A stretch of DNA of 45,175 bases from Betaproteobacteria bacterium (GCA_005883675.1 VBCM01000092.1:1-45175), one strand, 5' to 3'. Positions 17,762-27,803 are shown, numbered from the stretch's first letter. Notes: a model not told the origin generated them from the sequence alone. Program-made: numbers and translations.

Positions 17762-18862
17762 CCCAGATGAGCCGCGGATCGAAGCTCTGCGCCGCCGCCA
17801 TGGTCAGCACCACGACCGCGCCGAACGCGGGCGCGGCCGGCCCGGCGCGCACGGCGGCGAGCGCGGTGAGCTGCACCAGCGCGACGAGGAGCGCCACCAC
17901 GAAGATGTCGAGCATCGACCAGCGGCCGATCGATTCCACCAGTCGGTAGAGCCGCGCGCGCTCGCCGCGGCGCGCGCGCCAGCCGAGCTGCACGCTTGCG
18001 GCGAGCACCGCGAGCGCGATGATCTTGACGAGCGGGATCACGATGCTCGCGAGGAACACGATGAGCGCGAGCACCCATGAGCCCGATTCCCACAGGAAGA
18101 GCACGCCGCTCAGGATGGTGTCTTCCGACGAGCCGAAGAGCGAGCTCGTGTGCATGATCGGCAGTGTGTTCGCCGGCACGTAGAGCGCCATCGCCGCGAC
18201 GAGGTAGGCCCAGCAATGCCCGATCGATCCGGGCTTCCGGAAGGCGAGCCGAGCATGGCAGCGCGGGCACGCCGCGACCAGAGCTCGCGCGGATCAAAGC
18301 TCGCCTCGATTGCCGCCATGACGAGCATCAGCGCGCCGTAGGAGCCGAGCGCCACGCCCGGCTCGACGTCGGCGACATGGCCAAGCTTCACCAGCGAGAC
18401 CAGCGCGCCGAGCACGAAAACCTCTACCGTGCCCCAGCGGCTCGCGAACTGCAGCAGGCGGAACACCGTGCCGAAGCCGGGCGCGCGGCTGCCGCGCGCG
18501 AGCGGCACTAGCAGGTAGGCGAGCGCCGCGAGCTCGGCGAGCGGCATGACGAGCGCCATGAAGAGCACCAGCATCGCGACGAGCGGCATGCCCTGCGACC
18601 AGAGCGCGGCGGCCGCGCCGGCCAGCGTCGCCGTGGTGCGCTCGTCCTGCAGCTCGAGCGTGAGGATCGGGAAGGCGTTCGCCAGCGCGAGCAGAACGAG
18701 CGCGGTGACGGTCAGGGCGAGCGTACGCTCGAGCCCGCCGCGCGCGCGCTGGTAGAGCACCGCACCGCAGCGCGCGCACAGCGCCTTGCGCGGGCGCGGC
18801 AATGGAGCATCGTGCTGCAGGAGATCACACTCGGGACAGGCGAGGAGCTGCGCGCGGTTCAT
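17739..18862 (-). pseudogene. pqiA: Paraquat-inducible protein A (PqiA), broken by internal deletion with frame change
   Basis: PqiA is an inner-membrane protein with two zinc-ribbon plus membrane-helix halves. The first half reads normally from ATG 18862: CPECDLLQ, then CARCGAVLYQ, membrane helices and SFDPRELWSR, ending near 18272. The second half continues in another frame from about 18269: CPRCHARLAFRKPGSI, then WAYLVAAMALYVPANTLPIMHT and helices to SFDPRLIWDG at 17739. The linker and the first CxxC half of the second ribbon, about 30 residues, are missing at the junction. A separate start (ATG 18191) could still give a small second-half protein. The neighbours pqiB and pqiC are intact. 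Confidence 0.8.
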
Positions 18863-18906
18863 CCGCTGTTTTGGTTACCCCCGGCGCATCCTACCATCGC
18901 GCCGCG

Positions 18907-20271
18907 CTACGGTTTTGGCGGCGCTCCGGTGAACGATCCCGACGGCGTGCCGGGCGTGCCACCCTTCGTGGGCTCGGCGCTTCGCGCGCCGCCGCCCGGC
19001 GCATCGTCGCCGACGTTGCTGCCGGTGCCGCCCTTCGGCTTGACGCTCACTCTTGGCCCCGGCTTCGATGGCGGCGGCTTCGGCGCGTCCTTCTCCGCCG
19101 CGTCCTTCGCCGCCGCTTGCGCGAGCATGGTGCGCTCGACGCCCAGGCGCCGCAGCACCCACGGCTCGACCACCTCGGCAAGCACCTTGCCTTCCGGCCA
19201 GCGCTGCGAGCGGCCCATGTGGCCGCCCTCCGGATTTACCCACACTTCCTTCGGGTCGCCGTGCTTCATCAGGAGATAGAGATCGGCGATCGGCTGCTGC
19301 GTATCGCGCTCGCCGTTCACGAGCAGCATCGGCGCGGAGGGCTTGTCGATGAGGCCGCGCGCCACGAGCGACAGGCGCGGCCCGTACGCGAGGAATTCCT
19401 CCATCGTCTTCGTGCCGTACACCGATGCGCGCGCCGGGTAGATGTCGAAGAGATATTCGCGCGTCGAGAACGCCTTCTTCTGCCACTCGGGTGCGTAGTA
19501 GTCGTGGATGCCGACGCCGTGGACCACGGCGCCGCGAATGCGATCCTTCTCCGTGTACGCAAGCACGGCCGCCCAGTAGCCGCTCCAGCTTCGCCCCTGC
19601 ACGACGATGCGCTTCGCATCGATGTCCCGGCGCGTCGCCAGGTAGTCGAGCGCGGCGGAGAACATGCGCTCCGCGCCGACATCGATGAGGATCGGCGCCT
19701 GCCCGGTGCCCGGCATGTCGATCGCGAACACGCCGACGCCCGCGTTGAGATAGCCGTCGGCTCGCGCGATCACTTCCTCCTTGCGCGAATCGAGCCCGTT
19801 TATGCCGAAGACCAGCGGCATCGGTCCAGACGCGCGTGGCAGCCGCAGGTACGCGACGATCTCCTTGCCGTCGAACGGAATGCGCACCGTCTCGATCGGC
19901 GGATTGAGCGATTTCCCGTACGCCTGGAACGCGTCGAGCGCGCGCGCGTAGGCCTTGTGCTTGCCAGTGGAGAGCCGCTCGCTTGGCCAGCGTCCGATGT
20001 TGAAGACCTGCCATGCGTGGAGGTAGTCGCCCCGCGCGAAGTAGCGCTCGCCGATGCGACTCCACGCCGCCGCCCAGTCGTCAGGCTCGAGGCTCTGCAG
20101 GCTCGCCATCGCTTCGCGTCCATCCTCGGCCTTGATGCCGGTAAGAGGATACAGGTTGCGCTCGGCGCGCCGCAGCGTTTCCTGCTTGAGCTCTTCCAGG
20201 GAGCGCGGCCCCCAGCTCTGCGCGAGCGCCGCGAAGGGCAGCGCGAGCGCGACGGCGAACCAGCGATTCAT
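18907..20271 (-). CDS. Exported alpha/beta hydrolase (FrsA/DUF1100-like) with low-complexity tail
   Basis: A 454-residue protein. Signal peptide MNRWFAVALALPFAALAQ; the ATG at 20271 is supported by GGAGGTCGA just upstream and by ATGA overlap with the ridA-like gene. A helical N-terminal part (20-125) precedes the hydrolase domain (130-380). The catalytic triad is inferred as S228 in GRSWSGYW, D323 in NGERD and H351 in GGHMG. The nucleophile elbow has Ser where the last Gly of GxSxG is usual. Residues 390-454 form a Lys/Pro/Gly/Ser-rich low-complexity tail. Substrate unknown; likely an esterase or peptidase-like enzyme in the periplasm. Confidence 0.85.
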   Translation of the reverse strand: MNRWFAVALALPFAALAQSWGPRSLEELKQETLRRAERNLYPLTGIKAEDGREAMASLQSLEPDDWAAAWSRIGERYFARGDYLHAWQVFNIGRWPSERLSTGKHKAYARALDAFQAYGKSLNPPIETVRIPFDGKEIVAYLRLPRASGPMPLVFGINGLDSRKEEVIARADGYLNAGVGVFAIDMPGTGQAPILIDVGAERMFSAALDYLATRRDIDAKRIVVQGRSWSGYWAAVLAYTEKDRIRGAVVHGVGIHDYYAPEWQKKAFSTREYLFDIYPARASVYGTKTMEEFLAYGPRLSLVARGLIDKPSAPMLLVNGERDTQQPIADLYLLMKHGDPKEVWVNPEGGHMGRSQRWPEGKVLAEVVEPWVLRRLGVERTMLAQAAAKDAAEKDAPKPPPSKPGPRVSVKPKGGTGSNVGDDAPGGGARSAEPTKGGTPGTPSGSFTGAPPKP

Positions 20272-20711
20272 TCGACCTCCACGATGCATTCGATCTCCAC
20301 GGGGATCCCCATGGGCAGCGAGCCCATGCCCACCGCGGAGCGGGCGTGCTTGCCCCGATCGCCGAATACCTGCACGAAAAGATCCGAGCAGCCGTTGATC
20401 ACCTTGGGCTGGTCCTCGAACTCGGGCACCGCGTTGACCATCCCCAGCAGCTTGACCACCCGGCGCACCTTGTCCAGGCTGCCGAGCTCGGCGCGCATCA
20501 CCGCCAGGAGATCGATACCGACCGCGCGCGCATGCTGGTAGGCCTGCTCGGCGGTGAACTCGCGGCCCACTTTGCCCTTCACGCCGCGCGGGCCCTTGCC
20601 CGCGAGGAACAGCAGATTGCCGGTGCGCACCGCGTTCACGTAGTTCGCCACCGGCTGCGACGGTGCCTTCAGCTCGAGCTGCAGCTCTCGGATGCGTGCT
20701 TCGGCGCCCAT
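20268..20711 (-). CDS. RidA/YjgF-family protein
   Basis: A 147-residue protein of the RidA superfamily, which hydrolyses reactive enamine/imine intermediates from PLP enzymes. The key arginine is R124 in HARSAVGMGSLPMGIPVEIE, and the N-terminal part has NYVNAVRTGNLLFLAGKGP. The insert and the length place it in a longer YjgF subgroup rather than canonical RidA (about 128 residues), so imine deaminase activity is plausible but not proven. It overlaps the downstream hydrolase gene by ATGA and follows the small exported-protein gene by 1 nt. Confidence 0.88.
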   Translation of the reverse strand: MGAEARIRELQLELKAPSQPVANYVNAVRTGNLLFLAGKGPRGVKGKVGREFTAEQAYQHARAVGIDLLAVMRAELGSLDKVRRVVKLLGMVNAVPEFEDQPKVINGCSDLFVQVFGDRGKHARSAVGMGSLPMGIPVEIECIVEVE

Positions 20712-20712
20712 G

Positions 20713-21000
20713 CTAGAGGCCCGGGGTCTGGTCCTTGGGGACGACGTCGGAGGGCTTGCGTTCGAGGGCAGGCGACGGCTTGCCGCCCAGCGACGGCAGG
20801 CCCGCGTCGTCGCGCTTCTTCTCGGCCTCTGTCGGCGTAGTCGTGATCAGGGAGCGCAACTCCGCTTCGTCCAGGCGCAGCTTGAGCGGCGGGTGCGGCT
20901 TTGCCGTCTGCTCGGCCGGCTGCGCCGGCGCGGGCGTTTGCGCCCCGGTGGGCAGTAGCGTCACGGCGAGCAAGACGCCGAATATCGTTCGCGCGCTCAC
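20713..21000 (-). CDS. Small exported protein of unknown function
   Basis: A 95-residue protein with a signal peptide (ARTIFGVLLAVTLLPTGAQ) and a Pro/Ala/Lys-rich mature part containing LRLDEAELRSLITTTPTEAEKK. No domain recognised. No lipobox Cys is present, so it should be soluble in the periplasm. Coding status rests on the ATGA overlap with the upstream oxidase gene, the 1-nt gap to the next gene, and a signal peptide in the expected frame. Confidence 0.6.
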   Translation of the reverse strand: MSARTIFGVLLAVTLLPTGAQTPAPAQPAEQTAKPHPPLKLRLDEAELRSLITTTPTEAEKKRDDAGLPSLGGKPSPALERKPSDVVPKDQTPGL

Positions 21001-22388
21001 TGCAGCGCTACCACCTTGCCGGGATTGAGCAGGTTGTCGGGATCGAGCGTGCGCTTGATGTCGCGCATGACGTCGATGACATCGTCGCCGAGCTCAAGCC
21101 GCATCGAGCCCATCTTGCCCATGCCGATGCCGTGCTCGCCGGTGCAGGTGCCTTCCATGCGCAGCGCGCGCTCCACCAACCGCTTGTTGAACTGCTTCGC
21201 AATCTCGGTCTCCTGCGGCTTCGCCGGGTCGACGAGCAGCATGAGGTGGAAGTTGCCGTCGCCGATGTGGCCCAGCAGCGGCACCGGCGCGATGTAGTCC
21301 TTCACGTCCTCCATCGTCTCGTGCACGCACTCGGCAAGGCGCGAGATGGGCACGCAGACGTCGGTCGATACCGCGCGCGAGCCGGGCCGGATCTGCAGGC
21401 AGGCGAAGTAGGCGTCGTGCCGCGCCTGCCAGAGCTGGTTGCGCTCCTCGGGCCTGGTGGCCCACTGGAAGTCCATGCCGCCGTGCTCCTTGGCGAGCGC
21501 CTGCACCGCCTCGGCCTGCTCGACCACCGAGCTCTGCGAGCCGTGGAATTCGAAGAACACCGTCGGTGCCACCCGGTAATTGGTCTTCTTGTACTTGTTG
21601 ATCGCGTCGATCGTCTTGTCGCAGACGATGTCGCAGCGTGCGATCGGGATGCCCGACTGGATGGTGGCGATCACCGTGCGCGTGCAGCCGTCGACCGAAT
21701 CGAAGGCGCACACGGCGGCCGACATTGCTTCCTGCACCGGATAAAGCCGCACCGTGACCTCGATAATGATTCCCAGCGTGCCCTCGGAACCGACGAACAA
21801 CCGGGTAAGGTCATACCCGGCGGCCGATTTTTTCGCGCGCCTTGCGGTCTGGATGATGCGGCCGTCGGCGAGCACCACTTTAAGCGAGAGCACGTTCTCG
21901 CGCATCGTGCCGTAGCGCACGGCATTGGTTCCCGAGGCGCGCGTCGCCGCCATGCCGCCGATCGTGGCGTCGGCGCCCGGATCCACCGGGAAGAAAAGCC
22001 CGGTGTGCTTGATGTACTCGTTCAGCTGCTTGCGCGTCACGCCGGCCTGCACCACCGCGTCGAGGTCCTCCTCGTGCACGGCCAGCACCTTGTTCATCTG
22101 CGAAAGGTCGAGCGACACGCCGCCGTTGATGGCGAGGATGTGGCCCTCGAGCGAGGTGCCGACGCCGTACGGGATCATCGGCACGCGGTGGCGCCGGCAG
22201 ATGTCGACGACATCGCGCACTTCTTCCGTGTTGTGCGGGAACACCACGGCGTCGGGCAGCGCGTACGGGAAATACGATTCGTCCTTGCCATGGTGCTCGC
22301 GCACCGCGGCGGAAGTGGAGACCCGGTCGCCGAGGAGCGCTTTCAGCTCAGCGACGACCGACTGGTCAAACTCCCGGGCCTTGTTCAT
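20997..22388 (-). CDS. FAD-linked oxidase, D-lactate/glycolate dehydrogenase type (GlcD-like)
   Basis: A 463-residue flavoprotein. The PCMH-type FAD domain (about residues 38-215) shows GVGTSLEGH, FFPVDPGADATIGGMAATRASG and GYDLTRLFVGSEGTLG. The C-terminal oxidase domain (about 220-460) ends in EHGIGMGKMGSMRLE and DPDNLLNPGKV. The His residues in HIGDGNFH are typical of the D-2-hydroxyacid dehydrogenase group. It oxidises a D-2-hydroxy acid and passes electrons to quinone or cytochrome. Whether the substrate is D-lactate, glycolate or D-2-hydroxyglutarate cannot be told. No glcE/glcF partners are present. Confidence 0.92.
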   Translation of the reverse strand: MNKAREFDQSVVAELKALLGDRVSTSAAVREHHGKDESYFPYALPDAVVFPHNTEEVRDVVDICRRHRVPMIPYGVGTSLEGHILAINGGVSLDLSQMNKVLAVHEEDLDAVVQAGVTRKQLNEYIKHTGLFFPVDPGADATIGGMAATRASGTNAVRYGTMRENVLSLKVVLADGRIIQTARRAKKSAAGYDLTRLFVGSEGTLGIIIEVTVRLYPVQEAMSAAVCAFDSVDGCTRTVIATIQSGIPIARCDIVCDKTIDAINKYKKTNYRVAPTVFFEFHGSQSSVVEQAEAVQALAKEHGGMDFQWATRPEERNQLWQARHDAYFACLQIRPGSRAVSTDVCVPISRLAECVHETMEDVKDYIAPVPLLGHIGDGNFHLMLLVDPAKPQETEIAKQFNKRLVERALRMEGTCTGEHGIGMGKMGSMRLELGDDVIDVMRDIKRTLDPDNLLNPGKVVALQ

Positions 22389-22391
22389 CCC

Positions 22392-22598
22392 CTATTTTAG
22401 TTTGATCTCGCCGTGAAACGGCACCTTCAGGCCGAGCTGCGGGATCTCGAGCGTGACGTGCGCCGGCAGCGTCTCGCTGCCCTGGAGCTTGCCGCTCATC
22501 ATCGCCTTCTGCACCGCCTGCTCGATCTCGCGCTGCGAGTTGACGCCGACCATCTTCAGGAACTTGCGGATGCTGAGGTTGAAGGTTTCCTGGTCCAT
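22392..22598 (-). CDS. DUF6494 small protein
   Basis: A 68-residue protein: NLSIRKFLKMVGVNSQREIEQAV, then ETLPAHVTLEIPQLGLKVPFHGEIKL. This matches DUF6494 as I remember it. Function unknown. ATG 22598 is chosen because GGAG lies 7 nt upstream; the frame before it is an extension into the end of pgi. It is 2 nt from pgi and 3 nt from the oxidase gene, so it is an operon member. Confidence 0.8.
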   Translation of the reverse strand: MDQETFNLSIRKFLKMVGVNSQREIEQAVQKAMMSGKLQGSETLPAHVTLEIPQLGLKVPFHGEIKLK

Positions 22599-22600
22599 GT

Positions 22601-24016
22601 CTATCTCCGGAAGAGCAATTTCTTGGCCATTTCCTTGCCCAGCTCGACGCCCCACTGGTCGTAGCTGTTGATGTTCCAGATGACGCCCTGCACGAAGACC
22701 TTGTGCTCGTAGAGGGCGATCAGCCGGCCGAGGTTCTGCGCCGTGCAGCCGTCGAGGTGCAGCATGCTCGATGGGCGATTGCCGGGGTATTGGCGATAGG
22801 GCGGCAGGCTCCGGTCATCGGTGCCCGCATTTGTCCCAAAGGCGAGGGCATCGGCCTGGGCGCGCGCGTTGGCGCTGAGGTCGGCGTCCAGGCCGAGGTC
22901 GATGAAATCGCAGGGCACGACCTGTGTCCCCTGGTGCAGCAGCTGGTGGAACGAGTGCTGGCTCACCGTGCCCTCGGCGCCCCACAGCACCGGGGCCGTC
23001 GCGTAGTCGACCACTCGGCCGGCGCGATCGACGCGCTTGCCGTTGGACTCCATCTCGAGCTGCTGGAGGTATGCGGGCAAGAGGCGCAGCGCATTCGCAT
23101 AGGGCAGCACCGCATGCGTCGCGCAGCGGAGGAAATTCGCGTTCCACACGCCGATGAGGCCGAGGAGCGCCGGGATATTTTTCTCCACCGGCGCGGAGCC
23201 GAAATGCTCATCCATTTCGCGCCCGCCGGCCAAGAAGTCATCGAAGGCCTGCGGCCCGATCGCGCACATCGCCGCGAAGCCGACTGCCGACCACACCGAG
23301 TAGCGGCCGCCGACCCAGTCCCACATCGGCAGCACTTCGGTGACGCCGAAGCGCTTCGCCGCTTCGACGTTCGCGGTGACCGCGTAGAAATGCCGCGCGC
23401 CCCATTGCCGCGCGCGCTCGGCGTTGGCCATGGTTTCCTGGGTGGTGAACGTTTTGGAGGCGATGATGACCAGCGTCTCGGCGGCGTTCGCACCCTCGAG
23501 CGCCCGCTCCAGGTCGCGCGGGTCGACGTTCGCCGCGAAGCGCACGTCCAAGGTGGCATCGTTCAGGGCGTCGGCGAGGAGCCGCGGCCCGAGGTCCGAG
23601 CCGCCAGTGCCGAGATTCACGATGCGCTTGAAGCGCCGCTCCGCGCGCAGCCCGGTGGCCAGCGTGCGCATGCGCTCGAGCGTGCTGCGCACCTCGGGCA
23701 ACGGCGTCGCCGCGCGCAGCGCCGTGTGCCACGCGGCGCGGTTTTCGGTGTTGTTGATCGCCTTGCCGGAGAGGAGCGCGTCGCGCCACGCGGCGAAGCC
23801 GCGCTCGTCCGCCAAATGCGAGAGCAGGCGCAGCGTCAGCGCGCCCAGGCGCTGACGCGAGTAGTCGAAGCGCACGCCGGCCGCCTGCAGCGTGAAATGC
23901 GTGGCGCGCTCGGCGTCGGGGGCGAAGAGCTCGCGCAGGTGCACCTCGCGCGAGGACTCGGCGTGCGCGGCGAGCGCGGTCCACGACGGGCAGGCGGTGG
24001 GCGCGGTGGTGTTCAT
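22601..24016 (-). CDS. pgi: Glucose-6-phosphate isomerase (compact form)
   Basis: A 471-residue enzyme interconverting glucose-6-phosphate and fructose-6-phosphate. Motifs: GTGGSDLGP (136-144), SKTFTTQETM (187-196), the family signature DWVGGRYSVWS, catalytic E323 in MESNGK, and H354 (VSQHSFHQLLHQGT); the C-terminal ELGKEMAKK carries the conserved Lys. It is some 70 residues shorter than E. coli Pgi, through several small loop losses and a short C-terminus rather than one block, so it looks like a natural compact variant. The ATG overlaps the stop of the upstream transferase gene (ATGA). Confidence 0.95.
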   Translation of the reverse strand: MNTTAPTACPSWTALAAHAESSREVHLRELFAPDAERATHFTLQAAGVRFDYSRQRLGALTLRLLSHLADERGFAAWRDALLSGKAINNTENRAAWHTALRAATPLPEVRSTLERMRTLATGLRAERRFKRIVNLGTGGSDLGPRLLADALNDATLDVRFAANVDPRDLERALEGANAAETLVIIASKTFTTQETMANAERARQWGARHFYAVTANVEAAKRFGVTEVLPMWDWVGGRYSVWSAVGFAAMCAIGPQAFDDFLAGGREMDEHFGSAPVEKNIPALLGLIGVWNANFLRCATHAVLPYANALRLLPAYLQQLEMESNGKRVDRAGRVVDYATAPVLWGAEGTVSQHSFHQLLHQGTQVVPCDFIDLGLDADLSANARAQADALAFGTNAGTDDRSLPPYRQYPGNRPSSMLHLDGCTAQNLGRLIALYEHKVFVQGVIWNINSYDQWGVELGKEMAKKLLFRR

Positions 24017-25644
24017 CTTTCGAGGCGGTAGAGCCGGTAGCGCTCCGCGCGATCGCCGGGACGGCCGACGTCGGCAAGCTTGCGCCAGCGCAATCCCGCG
24101 CCGGCGGGCGCGTCGAGCTCGTGCTGCGGGTTGCCCTGGACGAGCACCAACGGACAGGCGGCGGGCTTGACCACGTCGTAGGCGCGAGCGCGGATGCCGC
24201 CATGGTAGTCGAGGGCGGCTGCCTGCGACACGCCGAGGTTGCGCTCGGCGAGGCACGGGGCGCCCACCGGCAGCTTGCTCTTGAGCTGCAGCGCCACGGA
24301 GCGATAGCTCTTCTGGTAATCGACCCACGGCATCCAGAGGGCGCTGAACGTGCCCCAGAGCAGCACCATGCCGCCCGCCCAGCGCGCGAGCGAGCGAAGC
24401 GGCGAGGGCGCGCTGTAGAAGACGAGATAGACCCACGCGGCGGCGAGCAGGAAAGCAAAGAGGATGGCGAGGAGGTGCGCATGCATGACGAAGCCCGGCG
24501 CGATGCGCGCGAAGTTGCGCGCCACCGGCCCGGGCAGCCCGGTCAGCATGGCGATGTAGCCGAGCCACACGCCGGCGGCGAAGACGCCGAAGGTGAGCGC
24601 GCCGAACCAGTCGAGCGCGGCGGCCGCGCCGCGGCGCAGGGTGAAGATGCCGTGCGCGGCAAAGAGCGAAAGCGGCGCGAGCAGCGGCAGCAGGTTTTCA
24701 TCGGCTGGCGGGCCCCACGCGATCAGCAGCACGGTCATGACGAGCACGGCCACCGCGGGCACGAAGAGCCGCGCTTCACGCCAGCGTTTGCGCAGCGACC
24801 ACGCGCTCCACAGCGCGAGCGGCCACGCCGGCCAGGTGAACCAGCTCGCGGTGGCGAAGACGTGCCGCAAATTCTCGCCCACCGTTCCCTCGCGCTCGGT
24901 GACGATCGCGCGCCATTCGGCGAATGCGTCGGGTGCGCGAGCGGCGAGCGCGAGCGGCCAGGCGAGGGCGACCAGCACCGCGACGAGCGCGGCGCTGCCG
25001 AGAAACACGGCGCCGCGGCGCGTACGCCACTCGGCGCAGACGAGATGCGCAGCCACCACGGCCAACGCCAGCGCAAGCGGCGCCATCGCGCCTGCCGCGA
25101 GAAACGCGAGACCGAGCGCGAGGCCGAAGACGGCGCCCGCGCCCGCGGGCTCGCGCGCGGCGAACGGCAGCGCCGCGAGCGCGCCGCACATGGCGGCGAG
25201 CGAGGCGAGCTCCGGCAGCGCCTCGTGCGCGTGCACGAGGAGCCCGACGCAGCCGAGGAGCAGCAGGAACGCACCGCATGCGGTCGTGCGGCGCAGCTCC
25301 GCCTCGCTCCAGTGGCGCGCGGCACGGTAGATGAGCACGAACGACGCGCCGACGAACGCGCCGCTCGCGAGGCGCGCGGCGGCGTGGAACTCGATGAGCG
25401 AGCCCAACAGCTTGCCGAAGGCGAGCGCGACCCAGTGATAGAGGGGCTCGTCGTAGAGCCAGCGCTCGCCGGCGATGCGCGGCACGATGAGATCGCCGCT
25501 CAGCGCCATGCCGTGCACGATGCCGAGGCCGATCGCGTCCTGCGTCTTCCAGAGGTCGTGGCCGGCGAGTCCCGGCAGGATGAACACCGCCGCGATGACC
25601 GCGAGTGCGGCTCGGGACGGCGGCAGCGTGATCCGGGGCGGCAT
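24013..25644 (-). CDS. GT39/ArnT-like membrane glycosyltransferase
   Basis: A 543-residue polytopic membrane protein of the PMT/ArnT superfamily, which moves a sugar from a polyprenyl-phosphate donor on the periplasmic face. Evidence: N-terminal helix, then LAGHDLWKTQDAIG with the catalytic-type Asp D30, then LYDEPLYHW (DEP at 65-67), many Leu/Ala-rich helices, and a soluble C-terminal part (AERNLGVSQAAALDYHGG). Its acceptor, possibly lipid A or protein, is unknown. ATG 25644 is chosen; an in-frame GTG at 25659 would overlap rpmE2. It overlaps pgi by four bases. Confidence 0.82.
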   Translation of the reverse strand: MPPRITLPPSRAALAVIAAVFILPGLAGHDLWKTQDAIGLGIVHGMALSGDLIVPRIAGERWLYDEPLYHWVALAFGKLLGSLIEFHAAARLASGAFVGASFVLIYRAARHWSEAELRRTTACGAFLLLLGCVGLLVHAHEALPELASLAAMCGALAALPFAAREPAGAGAVFGLALGLAFLAAGAMAPLALALAVVAAHLVCAEWRTRRGAVFLGSAALVAVLVALAWPLALAARAPDAFAEWRAIVTEREGTVGENLRHVFATASWFTWPAWPLALWSAWSLRKRWREARLFVPAVAVLVMTVLLIAWGPPADENLLPLLAPLSLFAAHGIFTLRRGAAAALDWFGALTFGVFAAGVWLGYIAMLTGLPGPVARNFARIAPGFVMHAHLLAILFAFLLAAAWVYLVFYSAPSPLRSLARWAGGMVLLWGTFSALWMPWVDYQKSYRSVALQLKSKLPVGAPCLAERNLGVSQAAALDYHGGIRARAYDVVKPAACPLVLVQGNPQHELDAPAGAGLRWRKLADVGRPGDRAERYRLYRLER

Positions 25645-25655
25645 AGCCCCGGGAG

Positions 25656-25913
25656 TTACTTGGGCTTCTTGGTGTAGCGGCGCTTGAACTTCTCGACGCG
25701 GCCGGCGGTGTCGACGATCTTGTGCTTGCCGGTGTAGTACGAGTGGGATTCGGAGGAGACCTCCACCTTCACGACCGGGTAGTCGCGGCCGTCTTCCCAT
25801 TTCATCGTCTCGCGGCCCTTGGTGTCGATCGACGAGCGCGTGAGAAAGCCGTGATTGGTGCTGGTGTCCAGAAAGATCACCGGCCGGTATTCGGGATGTA
25901 CGCCTGGTTTCAT
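25656..25913 (-). CDS. rpmE2: 50S ribosomal protein L31 type B
   Basis: An 85-residue L31 of the zinc-free (C-minus) type. It begins [15 protein letters not shown] and ends in a basic [11 protein letters not shown] tail. It has no CxxC zinc ligands, which defines type B (YkgM-like). In many bacteria type B L31 is induced by Zur under zinc limitation; no Zur box was recognised here, and no second L31 is in the window. A TATAAT box and a hairpin lie in the 40-bp gap to rho. Confidence 0.95.
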   Translation of the reverse strand: MKPGVHPEYRPVIFLDTSTNHGFLTRSSIDTKGRETMKWEDGRDYPVVKVEVSSESHSYYTGKHKIVDTAGRVEKFKRRYTKKPK

Positions 25914-25918
25914 GGCTA

Positions 25919-25946
25919 CGCCTTTTTCGCGAAGGCGCGGATTATA
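25919..25946 (-). promoter_or_regulatory. rpmE2 promoter -10 and hairpin covering its Shine-Dalgarno
   Basis: On the minus strand a perfect TATAAT is at 25946-25941. Downstream, the leader has a 6-bp stem: cgcctt (25937-25932) pairs with aaggcg (25924-25919). The latter, AAGGCG, is the only Shine-Dalgarno-like sequence before the ATG, so the hairpin would hide it. Translational control by L31 is reported for the E. coli rpmE mRNA; whether this hairpin does the same is inference. Confidence 0.45.
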
Positions 25947-25953
25947 CAGGCCT

Positions 25954-27318
<1,365 letters not shown>

Positions 27319-27366
27319 TCTCGGGATTTGCGCCTGAAGGATTTCTTCGGCGCTCGGTCGTTCGCT

Positions 27367-27388
27367 CCGCGCCGGACCTCCGGCGCGG
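27367..27388 (-). promoter_or_regulatory. Hairpin in the trxA-rho interval
   Basis: Perfect 9-bp GC-only stem ccgcgccgg/ccggcgcgg with a 4-nt loop, 49 nt before the rho start. On the minus strand it is not followed by a T run, so it is not an intrinsic terminator in the direction of rho. It may be part of a rho leader under autogenous attenuation, or a processing site. On the plus strand TT follows, but no gene ends there. Confidence 0.35.
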
Positions 27389-27410
27389 TTCTCAAAACAG
27401 GGTAAGGTGT

Positions 27411-27752
27411 TTAAATATTGCTGTCAAGAAAAGCCGTCAACTGGGACTTCGACAGCGCACCGACGCGGGTCGCCTCGACGTTGCCGTTCTTGAAGAGCAT
27501 CAGCGTCGGGATGCCGCGAATGCCAAATTTCGCCGGCGTATTCTGGTTCTCGTCCACGTTGATCTTCGCCACCTTGAGGCGCCCTTCGTATTCCTTCGCT
27601 ACCTCGTCCAAGATCGGCGCGATCGACTTGCAGGGCCCGCACCACTCGGCCCAGTAGTCCACGAGCACCGGCGTCTCGGACTGCAGCACTTCGGGCTCGA
27701 AGGTGTCATCGGTGACATGCCGTATTTCTGCCCGTGTTTCTGAACTGCTCAT
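27411..27752 (-). CDS. trxA: Thioredoxin
   Basis: A 113-residue thioredoxin with the active site WCGPC (37-41), preceded by VLVDYWAE and followed by the cis-Pro loop [11 protein letters not shown]. It reduces disulfides in the cytoplasm; the ribonucleotide reductase at the window start is a classic substrate. GGAGA lies upstream of ATG 27752. Rho follows on the same strand, the same order as in E. coli. Confidence 0.97.
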   Translation of the reverse strand: MSSSETRAEIRHVTDDTFEPEVLQSETPVLVDYWAEWCGPCKSIAPILDEVAKEYEGRLKVAKINVDENQNTPAKFGIRGIPTLMLFKNGNVEATRVGALSKSQLTAFLDSNI

Positions 27753-27781
27753 GGTTCTCCGTTGGGGGATGTTGCGAGGCT

Positions 27782-27803
27782 GAAGCCTCTATTATGAGGC
27801 TTC
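27782..27803. promoter_or_regulatory. Palindrome with TATTAT loop between trxA and fdxA
   Basis: The 82-bp divergent gap contains gaagcctc-TATTAT-gaggcttc. The loop reads TATTAT on the plus strand and ATAATA on the minus strand, so the element could carry -10 sequences in either direction flanked by a symmetrical operator. For fdxA, TGATAAAC at 27814-27821 is another -10 candidate, which would give a leader of about 8 nt. Confidence 0.35.

Noticed and set aside
18802-20541. Long plus-strand frame (about 579 codons) opposite the FrsA-like and RidA-like genes
   Set aside because: No recognisable domain; both opposite-strand genes have motifs, a signal peptide or overlapping starts.
20901-22400. 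Plus-strand frame of 499 codons opposite the FAD oxidase
   Set aside because: Shadow frame; the oxidase on the other strand has a full set of FAD-binding motifs.
24121-25677. Plus-strand frame of 518 codons opposite the GT39-type gene
   Set aside because: Composed of Arg/Glu/Gly/Ala runs expected from the complement of Leu/Ala-rich membrane helices.
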